From Rhizophagus irregularis (Eukaryota; Glomeromycota; Glomeromycetes; Glomerales; Glomeraceae): a DNA stretch of 64,000 nucleotides. The position numbers were made by a program, and so were the translations under genes. The notes under the pieces are model-generated. The model saw nothing but the letters and a program-made list of their open reading frames with translations, was not told the DNA's origin and searched no databases. Location: assembly GCF_026210795.1 (NCBI RefSeq), contig NC_089434.1:4836001-4900000 (forward strand). The letters are read 5' to 3'. This document shows positions 1-11,152 of this stretch, piece by piece (position 1 is the first letter of the stretch; each line of letters opens with the position of its first letter).

Positions 1-600
1 AATGACTGGTACGCCTGGTTTAGAATAATGAGTAAGTAATCGAAGTATCATATGTTTCGCGTCGTGTTTTTATTTCCTCAACTGACATAATTATTACTAG
101 AAAGTTTCTGCGGTTCTCTTTGTGGCTAGTACGAAAAAATTACCTGGTTTAGAATAATAAGTAAGTAATCGAAATTATGTGAATTTATCCTTATGTTCGC
201 GTTTGGTTTATTTACTCCAAACTGATATAATTATTACTAAGAAAAGTTTTTGCTTGGTTTAGAATAATGAGTAATTATGCGAATTGTAGAAAAATTTCCT
301 GGTTTAGAATAATGAGTAATTATGTGAATTGGCACGAAAAAATTTCCTGGTTTAGAATAATGAGTAATTATGCGATTTATCGCTATGTTCGCGCGCATTT
401 GTTTTTATTTCCTTGACTGACATAATTATTGCGAAAAGTTCACAACGGTTAAGCAATGACTGGCATGAAAATTTCATGATCATAAGTATTGAGTATTAAG
501 TTTCTGTTAATGACTGGTACGAAAATTGCTTGATTTGGGTTTTAAAGAGTTTTAAGCTTAAATAATGGTCAATTTTTTCCTTCAGAAATATTTTTTTTTC
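1..600. repeat. Degenerate tandem repeat, left copy
   Basis: Repeated variants of the phrase TGGTTTAGAATAATGAGTAA occur near 18, 142, 253, 298 and 343, joined by shared pieces such as TATTTCCTCAACTGACATAA and AATGACTGGTACGAAAA. A short 45-bp unit is repeated three times at 253-375. The array lies immediately upstream of the left gene copy, as its counterpart at 2541-3545 lies upstream of the right copy. No coding potential seen. Confidence 0.8.
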
Positions 601-639
601 TTAAATTGTAAGAAATTCCACTTTTCAAAAGTATCATTA

Positions 640-1907
640 TGGAATCGGAAATAAATTGAAATTCACTCTCGTAAGAAAATTGAATTGCTAATCGAAGGAA
701 TCATGCATGATGATAGAAGCGAAAGCCGAAGAAGAAACAACAGCAGTAAAACCAACACAATCAACGCCAACGAAACCATTAATGACGAAGTTAGCGTTCT
801 TCAAACTAAGAGATGGCTTCCTGCGGAATTCAAAAAAATTGAAGGTATTCGCAAATATTTAAGAAATTAATAAAATTATCTTGTAATTAATATTTATTGT
901 AATTATGGTAAATCGATTAACAAAGATTGAAAATAAAATCGATATTTTAAGTAAAGAAATACACGAGTTTAAATCCGAGTTAAAAACTTTACTTTCTGAT
1001 AAAATAAATTTGACATCAAGCGTTAAAGAATCATTCATAGCGGTAGGAATATTTTTGAAATATTTAGTTTTATTATTTATTTACATTCTAATTATTTTGA
1101 ATTTCGACTAATTTTAGGATGTTGTAAAAAATGTTTCGAAATTATTAATAAAAGTATCAATTTACCCAACAAAAGATGAATGTTATGGAGCGGTTGAAGG
1201 ATATTTAATACTGAACCATGCGAGTTTTTTCTCTAATTTTACTGAAGATGATTGGATCGCGTATTATAACGAGAATATACATAAACAAGTAAGTCCTTAT
1301 TCAATAACAAAATGTTTAATAAAATAAAATAAAATATTAAGTATTAACTTTCTTCGTAAAGTTAACAAAACAAGTACGGTCCATAAGAAGAACATTGTCC
1401 TCGAAATCAATGGAGGCTATTTTTTCTATATTCGGATCCGGTTTACCACCTATAAACACAAATGCCGGGCCGTCTGAAGTAGCAAAATGGAAGAGAAAAT
1501 CCGAAGTTAAAGATTGTTTTGAAGGCCTGTTCAAAAAATGAATCCCAAAGACAAAAATTCTTCGATTGTTTTAGCAAGCGTTATTGATAGAGTCCTCCAA
1601 GGTGGCAATTCTAATGCAGAACTTGCATATGTTCTTGCGACCTGCTCAACAATTTTGAACCCACATCATGACGAAATAATGTTGAAAAAGAATATCATGA
1701 AACAAAAAGTTAAAAATTTTTAGTAAGTTTGTAATTTTGTAGTAGTATTTAATAAAATATCATTTCATGGCTAATCAATCATATTATTCTTTAAAGGAAA
1801 AAATCAATAATCAAACGGCCATAAAATATTCCGATTTTGAAGATAATAACTATGAGGAAGAAGAAGGTGGAAATGAAACTGAAGATGATGAAGAAGATGA
1901 TGTATAA
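640..1907 (+). pseudogene. Left copy of unknown four- or five-exon gene, broken
   Basis: This aligns with the gene at 3634-4806 over its whole length. The exon 1 equivalent (from ATG 640) has small deletions and an early stop. The next exon reads from about 912 to 1042 and has a coiled-coil-like segment (IENKIDILSKEIHEFKSEL). It is followed by a 75-bp intron 1043-1117 with in-frame stops and a CTAATTTTAG acceptor, an exon 1118-1288, a 73-bp intron 1289-1361 (GTAAGT...AAAG), an exon from 1362, and a C-terminal acidic exon ending at 1907. Against the right copy it lacks one A near 1535, giving an early TGA, and another A near 1715. Its first acceptor reads GGTAA instead of GGTAG. It keeps 93 bp (1101-1193) that the right copy has lost. 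I do not recognise the family. Confidence 0.6.
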
Positions 1908-2540
1908 TAAGGTGAATTTTATATGCATAAGATAATTATATATATGTTTATTTGTTTTAATAAATTTATTATTTTTTTTTATTGGTTTGGTAGGACTGGT
2001 GAATATATTAATAATATAACAAATATTACGAATTAGTAATTGATATGTACAATTTCAAAAAAAAAAATGCCCCCACTCTTCTAAATTTTATAAATTACAT
2101 TTATTTGATAATCATTTAAAAGAGCATCTCCTTCAAAAAACAAATCAATAAATTTTACGTTTTTGCGATTAATTTGTATATAAAATTTTATTAATTTGAG
2201 TTTTCTCATTTGGCTGATAACTGTTAAACAAATAAAAGAATTTTTATACATGAAACACAAAAAATTATTTTGAATTTGATCGTAATTTTGTTAAAATTCA
2301 TAGTTACAATTGATTCGTAAATTGTTCTATTTTTTATTGGTTAGACTGGAGTTCATTGTCTGATCGGTTACACCAACTAATATCAAAAATGCTGATCAAA
2401 CAACCCTGACTAATATATAATGAGTTTGAATTTTATTTCACTCAGGAGTGGTATCATTAGATTTTTTATTCTGTGTATGCATGCTTATGTTCGAAATTAT
2501 ACAAATTTTTTATCATGCAAAGAAAAACTTTAATGTTTAT
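1908..2540. other. AT-rich spacer, partly duplicated
   Basis: About 2130-2320 matches 4860-5025 (shared phrases TTTTTGCGATTAATTTGTAT and TGGCTGATAACTGTTAAAC), so the duplicated unit extends past the gene. The left copy has roughly 200 bp that are missing on the right. Beyond 2330 I see no gene or repeat. Confidence 0.5.
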
Positions 2541-3545
2541 TTATTTCCATGTAAGATACGACTGACATAATTATTACTACTAAGTATGCGAAGGTTTCTG
2601 CAGTTTTTGCGAATTCTACTTTAATGACTTGTACGAAAAATTGCTTGGTTTAGTATAATGAGTAAGTATCGAAATCATGCGAATTTCTATCCATAATAAT
2701 AAAACTCATGTTCACGTGTTTATGTTTTATTTCCATATATGATATAACAATGATATAATTATTAAATATTCGAAGGTTCAAGGTTCCTGCAGATTCTACT
2801 TTAATGACTTGTACGAAAAATTGCTTAGTTTAGTATAATGAGTAAGTATCAAAATCATGCGGTTTCTATCCATAATAATAACAAGAAAAAAAACTCATGT
2901 TTACGCGTATTTATTTTATTTCCATATAAAGTGATATAATTATTAAATATTCGAAAGTTTCTGCGGTTACTGCTTTAATGACTGGTACGAAGAAATTGCC
3001 TGGTTTAGTAAGTAATCGAAATTATCCTTATGTTCACGTGCGTGTTTTTATTTCCTCAACTGAAGTATTATTACTAAGAAAGTTTCTGCGGTTCTGCTTT
3101 AATGACTGGTACGAAAAATTACCTGGTTTAGAATAATGAGTAAGTAATTGAGATTATGCGAATTTATCCTTATATTCACGTGCATTTGTTTTTATTTCCT
3201 CAACTGACATAATTATTACTAAAAAAGTTTTTTTGCTTGGTTTAAAATAATGAGTAATTATGCGAATTGTACAAAAAAATTTTCTGGTTTAGAATAATGA
3301 GTAATTATGCGAATTGTACGAAAAAATTTCCTGGTTTAGAATAATGAGTAATTATGCGATTTATCCTTATGTTCACGCGCATTTGTTTTTATTTCCTCGA
3401 CTGACATAATTATTACTAAGAAAGTTTCTGCGGTTCTGCTTAATGACTGGTACGAAAATTTGCATGATGTAATTATTGAGTATTCGAAAGTTTCTGTTAA
3501 TGACTGGTACGAAAAATTGCTTGATTTGGTTTAAAGAGTTTTTTT
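2541..3545. repeat. Degenerate tandem repeat, right copy
   Basis: Same repeat family as 1-600. Units of about 110-175 bp start near 2646, 2825, 2999 and 3124, and a 45-bp unit is repeated three times near 3237, 3283 and 3329. The array ends about 90 bp before the start codon at 3634, so it would form the upstream region of the right gene copy. Confidence 0.8.
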
Positions 3546-3633
3546 TTTTTCATAAATAATGGTCAATTTTTTTTCTTCAGAAATATTTTTTTTTCTTAAA
3601 TTGTAAGAAATCCCATTTTTCAAAAGTATCATT

Positions 3634-4806
3634 ATGGAATCAGGAAATAAATTGAAAGAATCCTCTCGTAAGAAAATTGAGGAATTGCTAATCGAAGGGA
3701 ATCACAAGCGCAGTGATAGAAGCCGAAGCCGAAGCAGAAACAACAACAGTAAAACCAACATCAACACCAGCGAAACCATCAATGACGAAGTTAACGTTCT
3801 TCAGACTAAGAGATGGCTTCCTGTAAATTCAAAAATTGAAGGTATTCGCAAATATTTAAGATATTAATAAAATTATCTTGTAATTAATATTTATTGTAAT
3901 TATGGTAGATCGATTAACAAAGATTGAAAATAAAATCGATACTTTAAGTAAAGAAATACACGAGTTTAAATCTGAATTAAAAAATTTACTTTCTGATAAA
4001 ATAAATTTGTCATCAAGCGTTAAAGAATCATTCATAGTGGTAGGAATATCTTTGAAATATTTAATTTTATTATTTATTTACGTTCTAATTATTTTGATTG
4101 AAGGATATTTAGTACTGAACCATGCGAGTTTTTTCTCTAATTTTACTGAAGACGATTGGATCACGTATTACAACGAGAATATACATAAACAAGTAAGTCC
4201 TTATTCGATAATAAAATGTTTAATAAAATAAAATAAAATATTAAGTATTAACTTTCTTCGTAAAGTTAACAAAACAAGTACGGTCCGTAAGAGGAACATT
4301 GTCCTCGAAATCAAGGGAGGCTATTTTTTCTATATTCGGATCCCGTTTACCACCTATAAACACAAATGCTGGGCCGTCTGAAGTAGCAAAGTGGGAGAGA
4401 AAACCCGAAGTTAAAGATTGTTTTGAAGGCCTGTTCAAAAAAATGAATCCCAAGGACAAAAATTCTTCGATTGTTTTAGCAAGCGTTATTGACAGATCCC
4501 TCCAAAATGACCATTCTAATGCAGAACTTGCATATGTTCTTGCGATCTGCTCAACAATTTTAAACCCAAATCATGACGAAATAAGGTGTAAAAAGAATAT
4601 CATGAAACAAAAAGTTAAAAAATTTTTAGTAAGTTTGTAATTTTGTAGTAGCATTTAATAAAATATCATTTCATGGCTAATCATATTATTCTTTAAAGAA
4701 AAAAATCAACAGTCAAACAGGCATAAGATATTCCGATTTTGAAGATAATAGCTATGAGGAAGAAGAAAGCGGAAATGAAACTGAAGATGAAGATGATGAT
4801 GTATAA
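3634..4806 (+). CDS. Unknown basic/acidic protein with coiled coil, four exons (right copy)
   Basis: Proposed exons are 3634-3841, 3909-4192, 4266-4628 and 4699-4806. They sum to 963 nt, an open frame of 320 residues. The introns are 67, 73 and 70 bp; the last two have GTAAGT donors, the first a weaker GTATTC donor, so the first junction is least certain (an alternative start is ATG 3902). The N-terminus is basic with an Arg-Ser run (RSDRSRSRSRNNNSK). A charged heptad-like segment follows, then a hydrophobic stretch encoded at about 4037-4110. The C-terminus is strongly acidic (about 35 residues, rich in Glu and Asp). The hydrophobic stretch corresponds to intron sequence in the left copy: a 93-bp in-frame deletion removed the acceptor and the stops. 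Family not recognised; function unknown. Confidence 0.55.
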
Positions 4807-5459
4807 TAAGGTGAATTTTATTGTATGCATAAGATATTTTTTTTATTGGTGTGGCAGGACTGGTGAATTTTATGTTTTTGCGATTAATTTGTATATAAAA
4901 TTTATTAATTTGAGTTTTTCTCATTTGGCTGATAACTGTTAAACAAATAAAAGAATTTTTATCCATGAAACACAAAATTATTTTGAATTTGATCGCACAA
5001 AATTTATCAATTTTGTTAAAATTCATTTTTTTGTTCCTCTTTCGCAATATTTGGAAAGTTAAATTTATTTCTATCAAGTCTGATGCCGAGTGCCGACCAT
5101 AAGAAATTATAAATTTGTGAAAAGTGTTACAAATTAACCTCTAGTTATTTGTTATATTATTTATATAGTATATATTATCAACACGTCATGCATATTTCTC
5201 TTAATTTTATATTTATCATGCAAGAATTTTTTTTTAATAGTCGAGGTCAGAATTCTTTAGGACTCTACCAAAATCATATAATTTGACTCACAGATTACGA
5301 ATTAATTTTAAATTTGATAAATTAACCTATTATGGCATATACATGTGTTCATGTGATCATCTAAAAATAGCTAAACACGAATTAAATAAACAAACTTAAT
5401 ATTCTCTATACGCTCTATTTTGCAAGGACCGCTCATTGTACATTTGCGTAGCAGAACAG
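4807..5459. other. AT-rich spacer with end of duplicated unit
   Basis: 4860-5025 is the right-hand partner of 2130-2320; the similarity fades near 5025. The rest is AT-rich with no recognisable gene. Short ORFs here are antisense or low complexity. Confidence 0.5.
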
Positions 5460-7010
5460 TGCAGAAGTATCATTGAAAGTATTTATATATATTCATAGGC
5501 TTTATGAATATTTATAATATTAATAAATTATACATGAAAAAGCTTTGCAACGCTGCTGGAAAAATGAACGCGTACTTTCAATATAGTAGAAGTATGGAAG
5601 TTATTTATATTTCATAATTTCATTAATATTCGTAGGTTTACGACTATTTCATAATATTAATAATTGTTCATGGAAAGTTTTGCGTACAATATAATGGTAA
5701 AGGTATGGAAAGTATTTATACTCCATAATTTAACTATTTTATACAATATTAATAATTATAACTGTTGGTCTAACTTTTGAACTTATAAAGTAAAAATAAA
5801 ATTAACGCGTGCTCTCAATGTAGTAGTGTAGAAGGAATGAAAGGTATTTGTACTTTGTAATTTCGTTAATGTGTTTACGTCTTTTTTATAAAAAATATTA
5901 ATAATCACGCATAATGAACTGTTGGTTTAACTTTTTGAACTTGTAGAAATAAAGTTAACGCGTGCTTTCAATGTAGTAGTGTAGAAGGAATGGAAGGTAT
6001 TTGTACTTTATAATTTCGTTAATGTTCGTATATTTACGTCTTTTTTATAAAATATTAATAATCACATAAAATGACAACTGTTGGCCCAACTTATTGAACT
6101 TGAATATTCGTTGATGCAGAAATGAATTTAACGCTCTCAACGTAGTGTAGAAGGAATGGAAGGTATGTACTTCACGATTTCGTTAATGTTCGTATGTTTA
6201 CGTCTTTTTTTATAAAAAATATTAATAATCACGCATATTGAAACTGTTGGTTTAACTTTTTGAACTTGTAGAAATAAAGTTAACGCGTGCTCTCAACGTA
6301 ATAGTGTAGAAGAGATGGAAGGTATGTATTCCTTAATTTCGTTAATGTTCGTAGGTTTATGACTTTTTAATAATAATCACAACTGTTTGGTCCAACTTTT
6401 TGAACTTGTAATGTTTGTTTGATGTAGAGATGAATTTAACGCTCTCAACGTAGTAGTGTAGAAGGAATGGAAGGTATGTACTTCACGATTTCGTTAATGT
6501 TCGTATGTTTACGTCTTTTTTATAAAAAATATTAATAATCATGCATATTGAAACTGTTGGTTTAACCTTTTGAACTTGTAGAAATAAAGTTAATGCGTGC
6601 TCCCAACGTAATAGTTTAGAAGGGATGGAAGGTATGTATTCCTTAATTTCGTTAATGTTCATATGTTTACGACTTTTTAATAATAATCACAACTGTTTGG
6701 TCCAACTTTTTGAACTTGTAATGTTTGTTTGATGTAGAGATGAATTTAACGCTCTCAACATAGTAGTGTAGAAGGAATGGAAGGTATGTACCTCACAATT
6801 TCATTAATGTTCGTAAGTTTACTTTTTTTTTTATAAAAAATATTAATAATCACGCATAATGATAACTGTTGGTCTAACTTTTGATCTTGTAATATTCGTT
6901 GATGCAGAAATGAATTTAACGCATGCTATCAACGTAGCAGTGTAAAAGGACTGAAGGTATGTACTTCATAATTTCGTTAATGTTCGTACGACTTTATTAC
7001 AATTATGTTT
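5460..7010. repeat. About ten copies of a 155-bp tandem repeat
   Basis: Units share ATTTCGTTAATGTTCGTA, TTTATAAAAAATATTAATAA, AACTGTTGG and a GTAGTGTAGAAGGAATGGAA block. The CGTTAATGTTCGTA phrase recurs near 6024, 6187, 6343, 6499, 6652 and 6806. Units at the left end (5460-5760) are the most diverged; those at 6060-6800 are close copies, some in a two-unit higher-order pattern. No ORF runs through the array. Confidence 0.85.
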
Positions 7011-7379
7011 ATAGGTTAAGTTTTAATAACAATTTGTCTTTACAACACATCCTTTTGATATTAACAAATAATGTTATCCAAATGACTTTTATTTTATAAT
7101 ATCAGATATAGCAAAATATTAATCACAGATGAAATAGAAGTGAAGTTGAAAAATAAAAAGTCAAAGAACGAAAGTCAAATAAATGAAGATGAGCGACAAA
7201 TAAAATTAAAAAAAATTCTATTGACGAGATTGAACGCAATATTATGATAGTTTTAAATACAAATTATTTATTGTAGCTATATTTCGAATAAAAATACAAA
7301 AATTACATAAATTTATAAAATATTACGTGTAAGTTACAGTGAAAAATGTTATTTTGTAATTACATATATTAATCACTTG
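7011..7379. other. AT-rich spacer with possible exon remnant
   Basis: 7133-7248 reads as a charged open stretch after a CACAG acceptor-like site and ends in TGA. It could be the last exon of a lost gene, but nothing joins to it. Otherwise nothing recognisable. Confidence 0.25.
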
Positions 7380-7504
7380 AATTTGTGAAAAAAGTTCGCG
7401 AAATAATAATATTTTGGAAAAGTTTCGAAATATTGTACCGTAAACCTGCGAAATTCTGCGATGTAAAATTACGAAATGTTATACTTTCGGAAAAGTTTTG
7501 AAAT
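7380..7504. repeat. Left fragment of 74-bp satellite
   Basis: The sequence matches the satellite at 10699-11060 (GTAAACCTGCGAAATTCTGC, AAATTACGAAATGTTATAC). It ends in TTTGAAAT exactly where the first AGGACCCC MITE begins. Confidence 0.75.
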
Positions 7505-7800
7505 AGGACCCCGGATATCTCCAAAACAGGTCATAAGTCACACTTTCGGCAGATTGGCCCATTTTTCAGGGCTCAAAAAATCGTTTTTTGTAAATATCTC
7601 GGCATCCAGTGGTCCAATTTTGATGAACTTTTTTTTAAATTGTAGAGCTAAATGAGGGCTACAAAATAAAAAAAAGTTCATTAAAATTGAATTACTGGAT
7701 GCTGAGATATTTACAAAAAACGATTTTTTGAGTTTCAGCAAAAAGGGGTGTTTTTGGCCAAAAGTCCATTATGACCTTTATATTGGATATCCGGGGTCCT
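7505..7800. mobile_element. AGGACCCC-type MITE, copy 1
   Basis: A 296-bp element with terminal inverted repeats AGGACCCCGGATATC / GATATCCGGGGTCCT. It contains a nested internal inverted repeat (AAAAAATCGTTTTTTGTAAA and its complement) that lets most of it fold back. Copy 2 at 10404-10698 is the same element in opposite orientation. The immediate flanks TTTGAAAT and GGTGCAAT do not match each other but match, complemented, the flanks of copy 2, which indicates an inversion (see findings). The termini resemble those of the autonomous-looking element at 18058-23814. Confidence 0.85.
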
Positions 7801-7804
7801 GGTG

Positions 7805-10238
7805 CAGGGACGATGATTTTATGCGGTAATAAATCATGAATTATGTATGCAACAAAAGCCAAATATGCATTTTAAGGAATGCGTATTTTTTACAATTATG
7901 CATAAATTATGCGCCAAAATTTGTAATTATGTAAAATTATGCGCAGTTTTATTATAGTAAAAACTGAAAATAAATCGTGTAAATTAAGTTATTATAAATA
8001 AAAATATTAGTAAATTAAATTAAAATTTCATTTATTTTATTTAAAAGTGATATTGCATAAATCTAAATTCCCGTTCCCTAAGTCTTAATTCCTAAATTTT
8101 AACACCATTAAAATATATCATATTTAATCTTTTAAGAGAATCTTGAGACAAGTTTTGACGATCACTGTCTAATAGAGAATTATACATAGAAAAGCTTCGT
8201 TCAACGGTACAACTTGAAATCGGCAACCAGATGTAATCCATTGCGATATTAGAAAGGATTGGCAGTTGTGTTGCCTTATCTACCCAATATTGATCCAATT
8301 CCATTTCGCCCAAAAGTTCATTGTCCAATCACAATAAATTCCCCATTCTCGTATTAATTCATCTGATGGATTATCAAATTCTTTAATTTTGTTATATTGC
8401 CGAATATTTTTTCGTAAAACATCTCCAGAATGAATAAATTTGGGGTCAAATACTTGGCATGCATGGAAAAGTGGCCGAGCTGGGTGATTAGGAATGTAAT
8501 GCGTGCAGCAAACTTGGCATAAGCTGCCTCAAATGCTGCTCGAAAAATGGAATAGAATTCATGTGTATTAAATCGGAGACTATTAATCAAGTTTTCTAAA
8601 GAAAGACCAAAATCATCTGAATTCCTATATGTTTCAATATATGCAGTAAGCTGTTGAAGGCGTAATTCTACAAAAGGAAAAACTGGTTTTTTTAATTGTT
8701 GGAAAAAATCAAGATCCTGAACAAATTCTTTAGCATAGGAAGTAATGAAATTAAGGTAGATTGTGATTATTCCTAATTCTTGTTCATTTTCAAGCAAGAA
8801 TTAATAGCAGCCAAAGTGTTGTGTTTTTTATCATTATTGAATTCTTCTTTAAAAAAAGAAGGCCAATAGACAATATGATCCTTTGCATATGAAACCATCC
8901 GAAACCAAGAGTTCCATCGTGTTTTGTTATACAAAGGAATTTTGCATGGTGAGAAAATTCCATGCATTTTCAAATAAGCCAAATATCTACCTCTTCGGGC
9001 AGGAGAATTAACGAAAACCTCTTTAATTTTATCCAAAAAAGACTTTAAAATATTAAACTGAGGTAATGTTCTCCACATATCTCTTTAATTTTTAATATAT
9101 AGTAGAGGAAAACCAATTTGTTTTTATTAATTAAAACTTTTTCATATTAGATTATATAAATACTTGAAACATGAAAATTAAAATACAAAATAATTGAAAA
9201 AAGAAAAAAAAAATACAAAAATATTAAATGCTATGCCGTGAAATTTGCCCCCTCTTTATAAATAGAAATAAATTATACATACCCGATAAGATTTATAATA
9301 TGTGCACAACATGGCACATGCGTTAATTGAGGCATTATGGGAGATATTTGAACTACGATGGCATTTTTCAGTATGCTGCCGAGTCCGTAAGAAATAGGCG
9401 AGGCAAGTTGAAGGATATATTAAAATGAGCAAGAATAGTAGTGAGAACTTGCCCCATTGTGGTATTATTCGCACGTTCAAGAAAGAAAGTCAACCGAAAC
9501 TAGTTTTGTTTCATTGCGATAACAAAAAATGGTGTTGACAACACTTCGAGCGCAGTCATCAGTGGTTTCATCCATAATTATAGCCACTGGTTTTGAATCA
9601 AAAAGTAGTTTAAGTGACTGAAAGTGTTTGTCAAAAACGTTAGGCAAATAATTTTGTCTAAGGGTAGGAGCTTGAGGAATAGACCCTCCGTTTTTAATGT
9701 ATTTTTTAAAAAATGAAAGTAAAGAATTGACCTTTTCAAGAGGAATGTCTGCTGTTGCAAATGCCTCTATAAGGTCTTCAATAAGTTGCTTTTTTGCTTC
9801 AGCAGCTGCCTGAGTAGATGAAAGAGTAAGTTGTGTATTATTTTGGGTTTTTTTTTGACTTTTTACGTTAGAAATGTGTTTCTGGCTTTTACAATGATTA
9901 TCTACAGTAGATTTACGCTTCCAATCTACAGAAATGTTGCAATAATTGCAAAAAAGAATGCTGTCATCAACTCGGAAAATATCTTTATATTCATTACATC
10001 TGGTATGAACTGATGCAGTTTTTGGTTTTTTTGACATTGCGAAAGAAAAAAAAGATCGAATTATCGAAATGATAATCTGTAGTAAATTTTATACTGCGGA
10101 TAACTGCGGATTATGCATTCTGATATGTGATAAATTAAATTATGTGATTTTATGACGCGATCAACTTAAATTATGCATTTATTGCATAATTATGCGTTTA
10201 ATGTGATATTATGTGATAGCATAAAATCATCGTCCCTG
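7805..10238 (-). mobile_element. Complete hAT element (hAT-1)
   Basis: A 2,434-bp element. Terminal inverted repeats are CAGGGACGATGATTTTATGC at 7805 and its exact complement ending at 10238. It is flanked by perfect 8-bp target-site duplications TCCTGGTG (7797-7804 and 10239-10246). The left duplication overlaps the last four bases of MITE copy 1. AT-rich subterminal regions carry many GCATAATTATG-like repeats on both sides. It encodes one transposase on the minus strand, now broken. Confidence 0.93.
8092..10037 (-). pseudogene. hAT-1 transposase, frameshifted
   Basis: On the minus strand from ATG 10037: a zinc-finger-like segment with C30, C33, H48 and H54, similar to the CGBP1/BED-like fingers of hAT proteins; then MDETTDD around residue 154, which fits the first catalytic Asp of hAT RNase-H folds; then PQLTHVPCCAHIINLI around 9300, typical of the second conserved block. 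A GTATGT intron follows at about 9290-9085. Next comes KTRWNSWF near 8910 and, at 8092-8328, a hATC dimerisation domain (SSCTVERSFSMYNSLL). One base is missing near 9385 and the frame changes again near 8790 and 8340, so no full-length product is possible as written. Cut-and-paste transposition in the nucleus would be its role. Confidence 0.85.
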
Positions 10239-10246
10239 TCCTGGTG

Positions 10247-10403
10247 CAATATTTTGAAACTTTTCGAAAATGTAATATTTCGTAATTTTACGTCGTAGGA
10301 TTTCGTAGGTTTACGGTATAATATTTCGAAACTTTTCTGAAGGTATAATATTTCGTAATTTTACATCGCAGAATTTCGTAGGTTTACGGTATAATATTTC
10401 AAA
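10247..10403. repeat. Satellite fragment in inverted orientation
   Basis: Two units of the 74-bp satellite read here as the reverse complement of the flanking units (TTACGGTATAATATTTCGAA). This segment and hAT-1 lie between the two inverted MITEs, and the orientation change is the main evidence that the interval was flipped. Confidence 0.75.
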
Positions 10404-10698
10404 AGGACCCCGGATATCTAATATAAAGGTCATAATGGACTTTTGGCCAAAAACACCCCTTTTTGCTGAAACTCAAAAAATCGTTTTTTGTAAATATCTC
10501 AGCATCCAGTAATTCAATTTTAATAAACTTTTTTTTATTTTGTAGCCCTCATTTAGCTCTACAATTTAAAAAAAGTTCATCAAAATTGGACCACTGGATG
10601 CCGAGATATTTACAAAAAACGATTTTTTGAGCCTTAAAAAATGGGCCAATCTGCCGAAAGTGTGACTTATGACCTGTTTTGGAGATATCCGGGGTCCT
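10404..10698. mobile_element. AGGACCCC-type MITE, copy 2 (inverted)
   Basis: A 295-bp near-identical inverse copy of 7505-7800 with the same terminal inverted repeats. Left flank ATTTCAAA, right flank ATTGCACC. Confidence 0.85.
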
Positions 10699-11060
10699 AT
10701 TGCACCCGTAAACCTACGAAAATCCTATAACGTAAAATTACGAAATATTACACTTTCGAAAAGTTTTGAAATATTGCACCCGTAAACCTACGAAAATCCC
10801 ACAACGTAAAATTACGAAATATTACACTTTCGAAAAGTTTCGAAATATTGCACCGTAAATCTAAGAAATTCTACAATGTAAAATTTACATACATGGCAAT
10901 ATTACACTGTAATTCTACGAAATATTACGCATAAACTTACGAAATATTGCGTTAAAATTACGAAATATTACTGTTGCGTAATTTTTCGAAGGTCATGTAA
11001 ATTTACGGAGTATTTCGCAGGCGTAAATTTTCGTAATATTACGCCGTATTCAATTTGCAG
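10699..11060. repeat. 74-bp satellite
   Basis: Units begin with ATTGCACCCGTAAACCTACG at 10699 and 10773 and continue with growing divergence to about 11060. CGAAATATTAC and GTAAAATTACGAAA occur in every unit. Confidence 0.8.
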
Positions 11061-11146
11061 ATGTATAACCTGACCTGACCTGACCTGAAAAAAAATTTCA
11101 GGTCAGGTTTATCAATTAACCTGACCTGACCTGACCCATTCGGAGC
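11061..11146. repeat. CCTGA-repeat palindrome
   Basis: ACCTGACCTGACCTG runs on both sides of a short A/T core with CAGGTCAGGTT in inverse orientation. A related, more diverged version bounds the element at 33563-34260. Confidence 0.6.
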
Positions 11147-11152
11147 TCTACC

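Noticed and set aside
4706-5077. 123-codon minus-strand ORF
   Set aside because: It runs antisense through the last exon and the duplicated 3' flank; composition follows AT-rich non-coding sequence.
7538-7741. 67-codon minus-strand ORF in MITE copy 1
   Set aside because: Lies wholly inside a palindromic non-autonomous element; open only because of the hairpin sequence.
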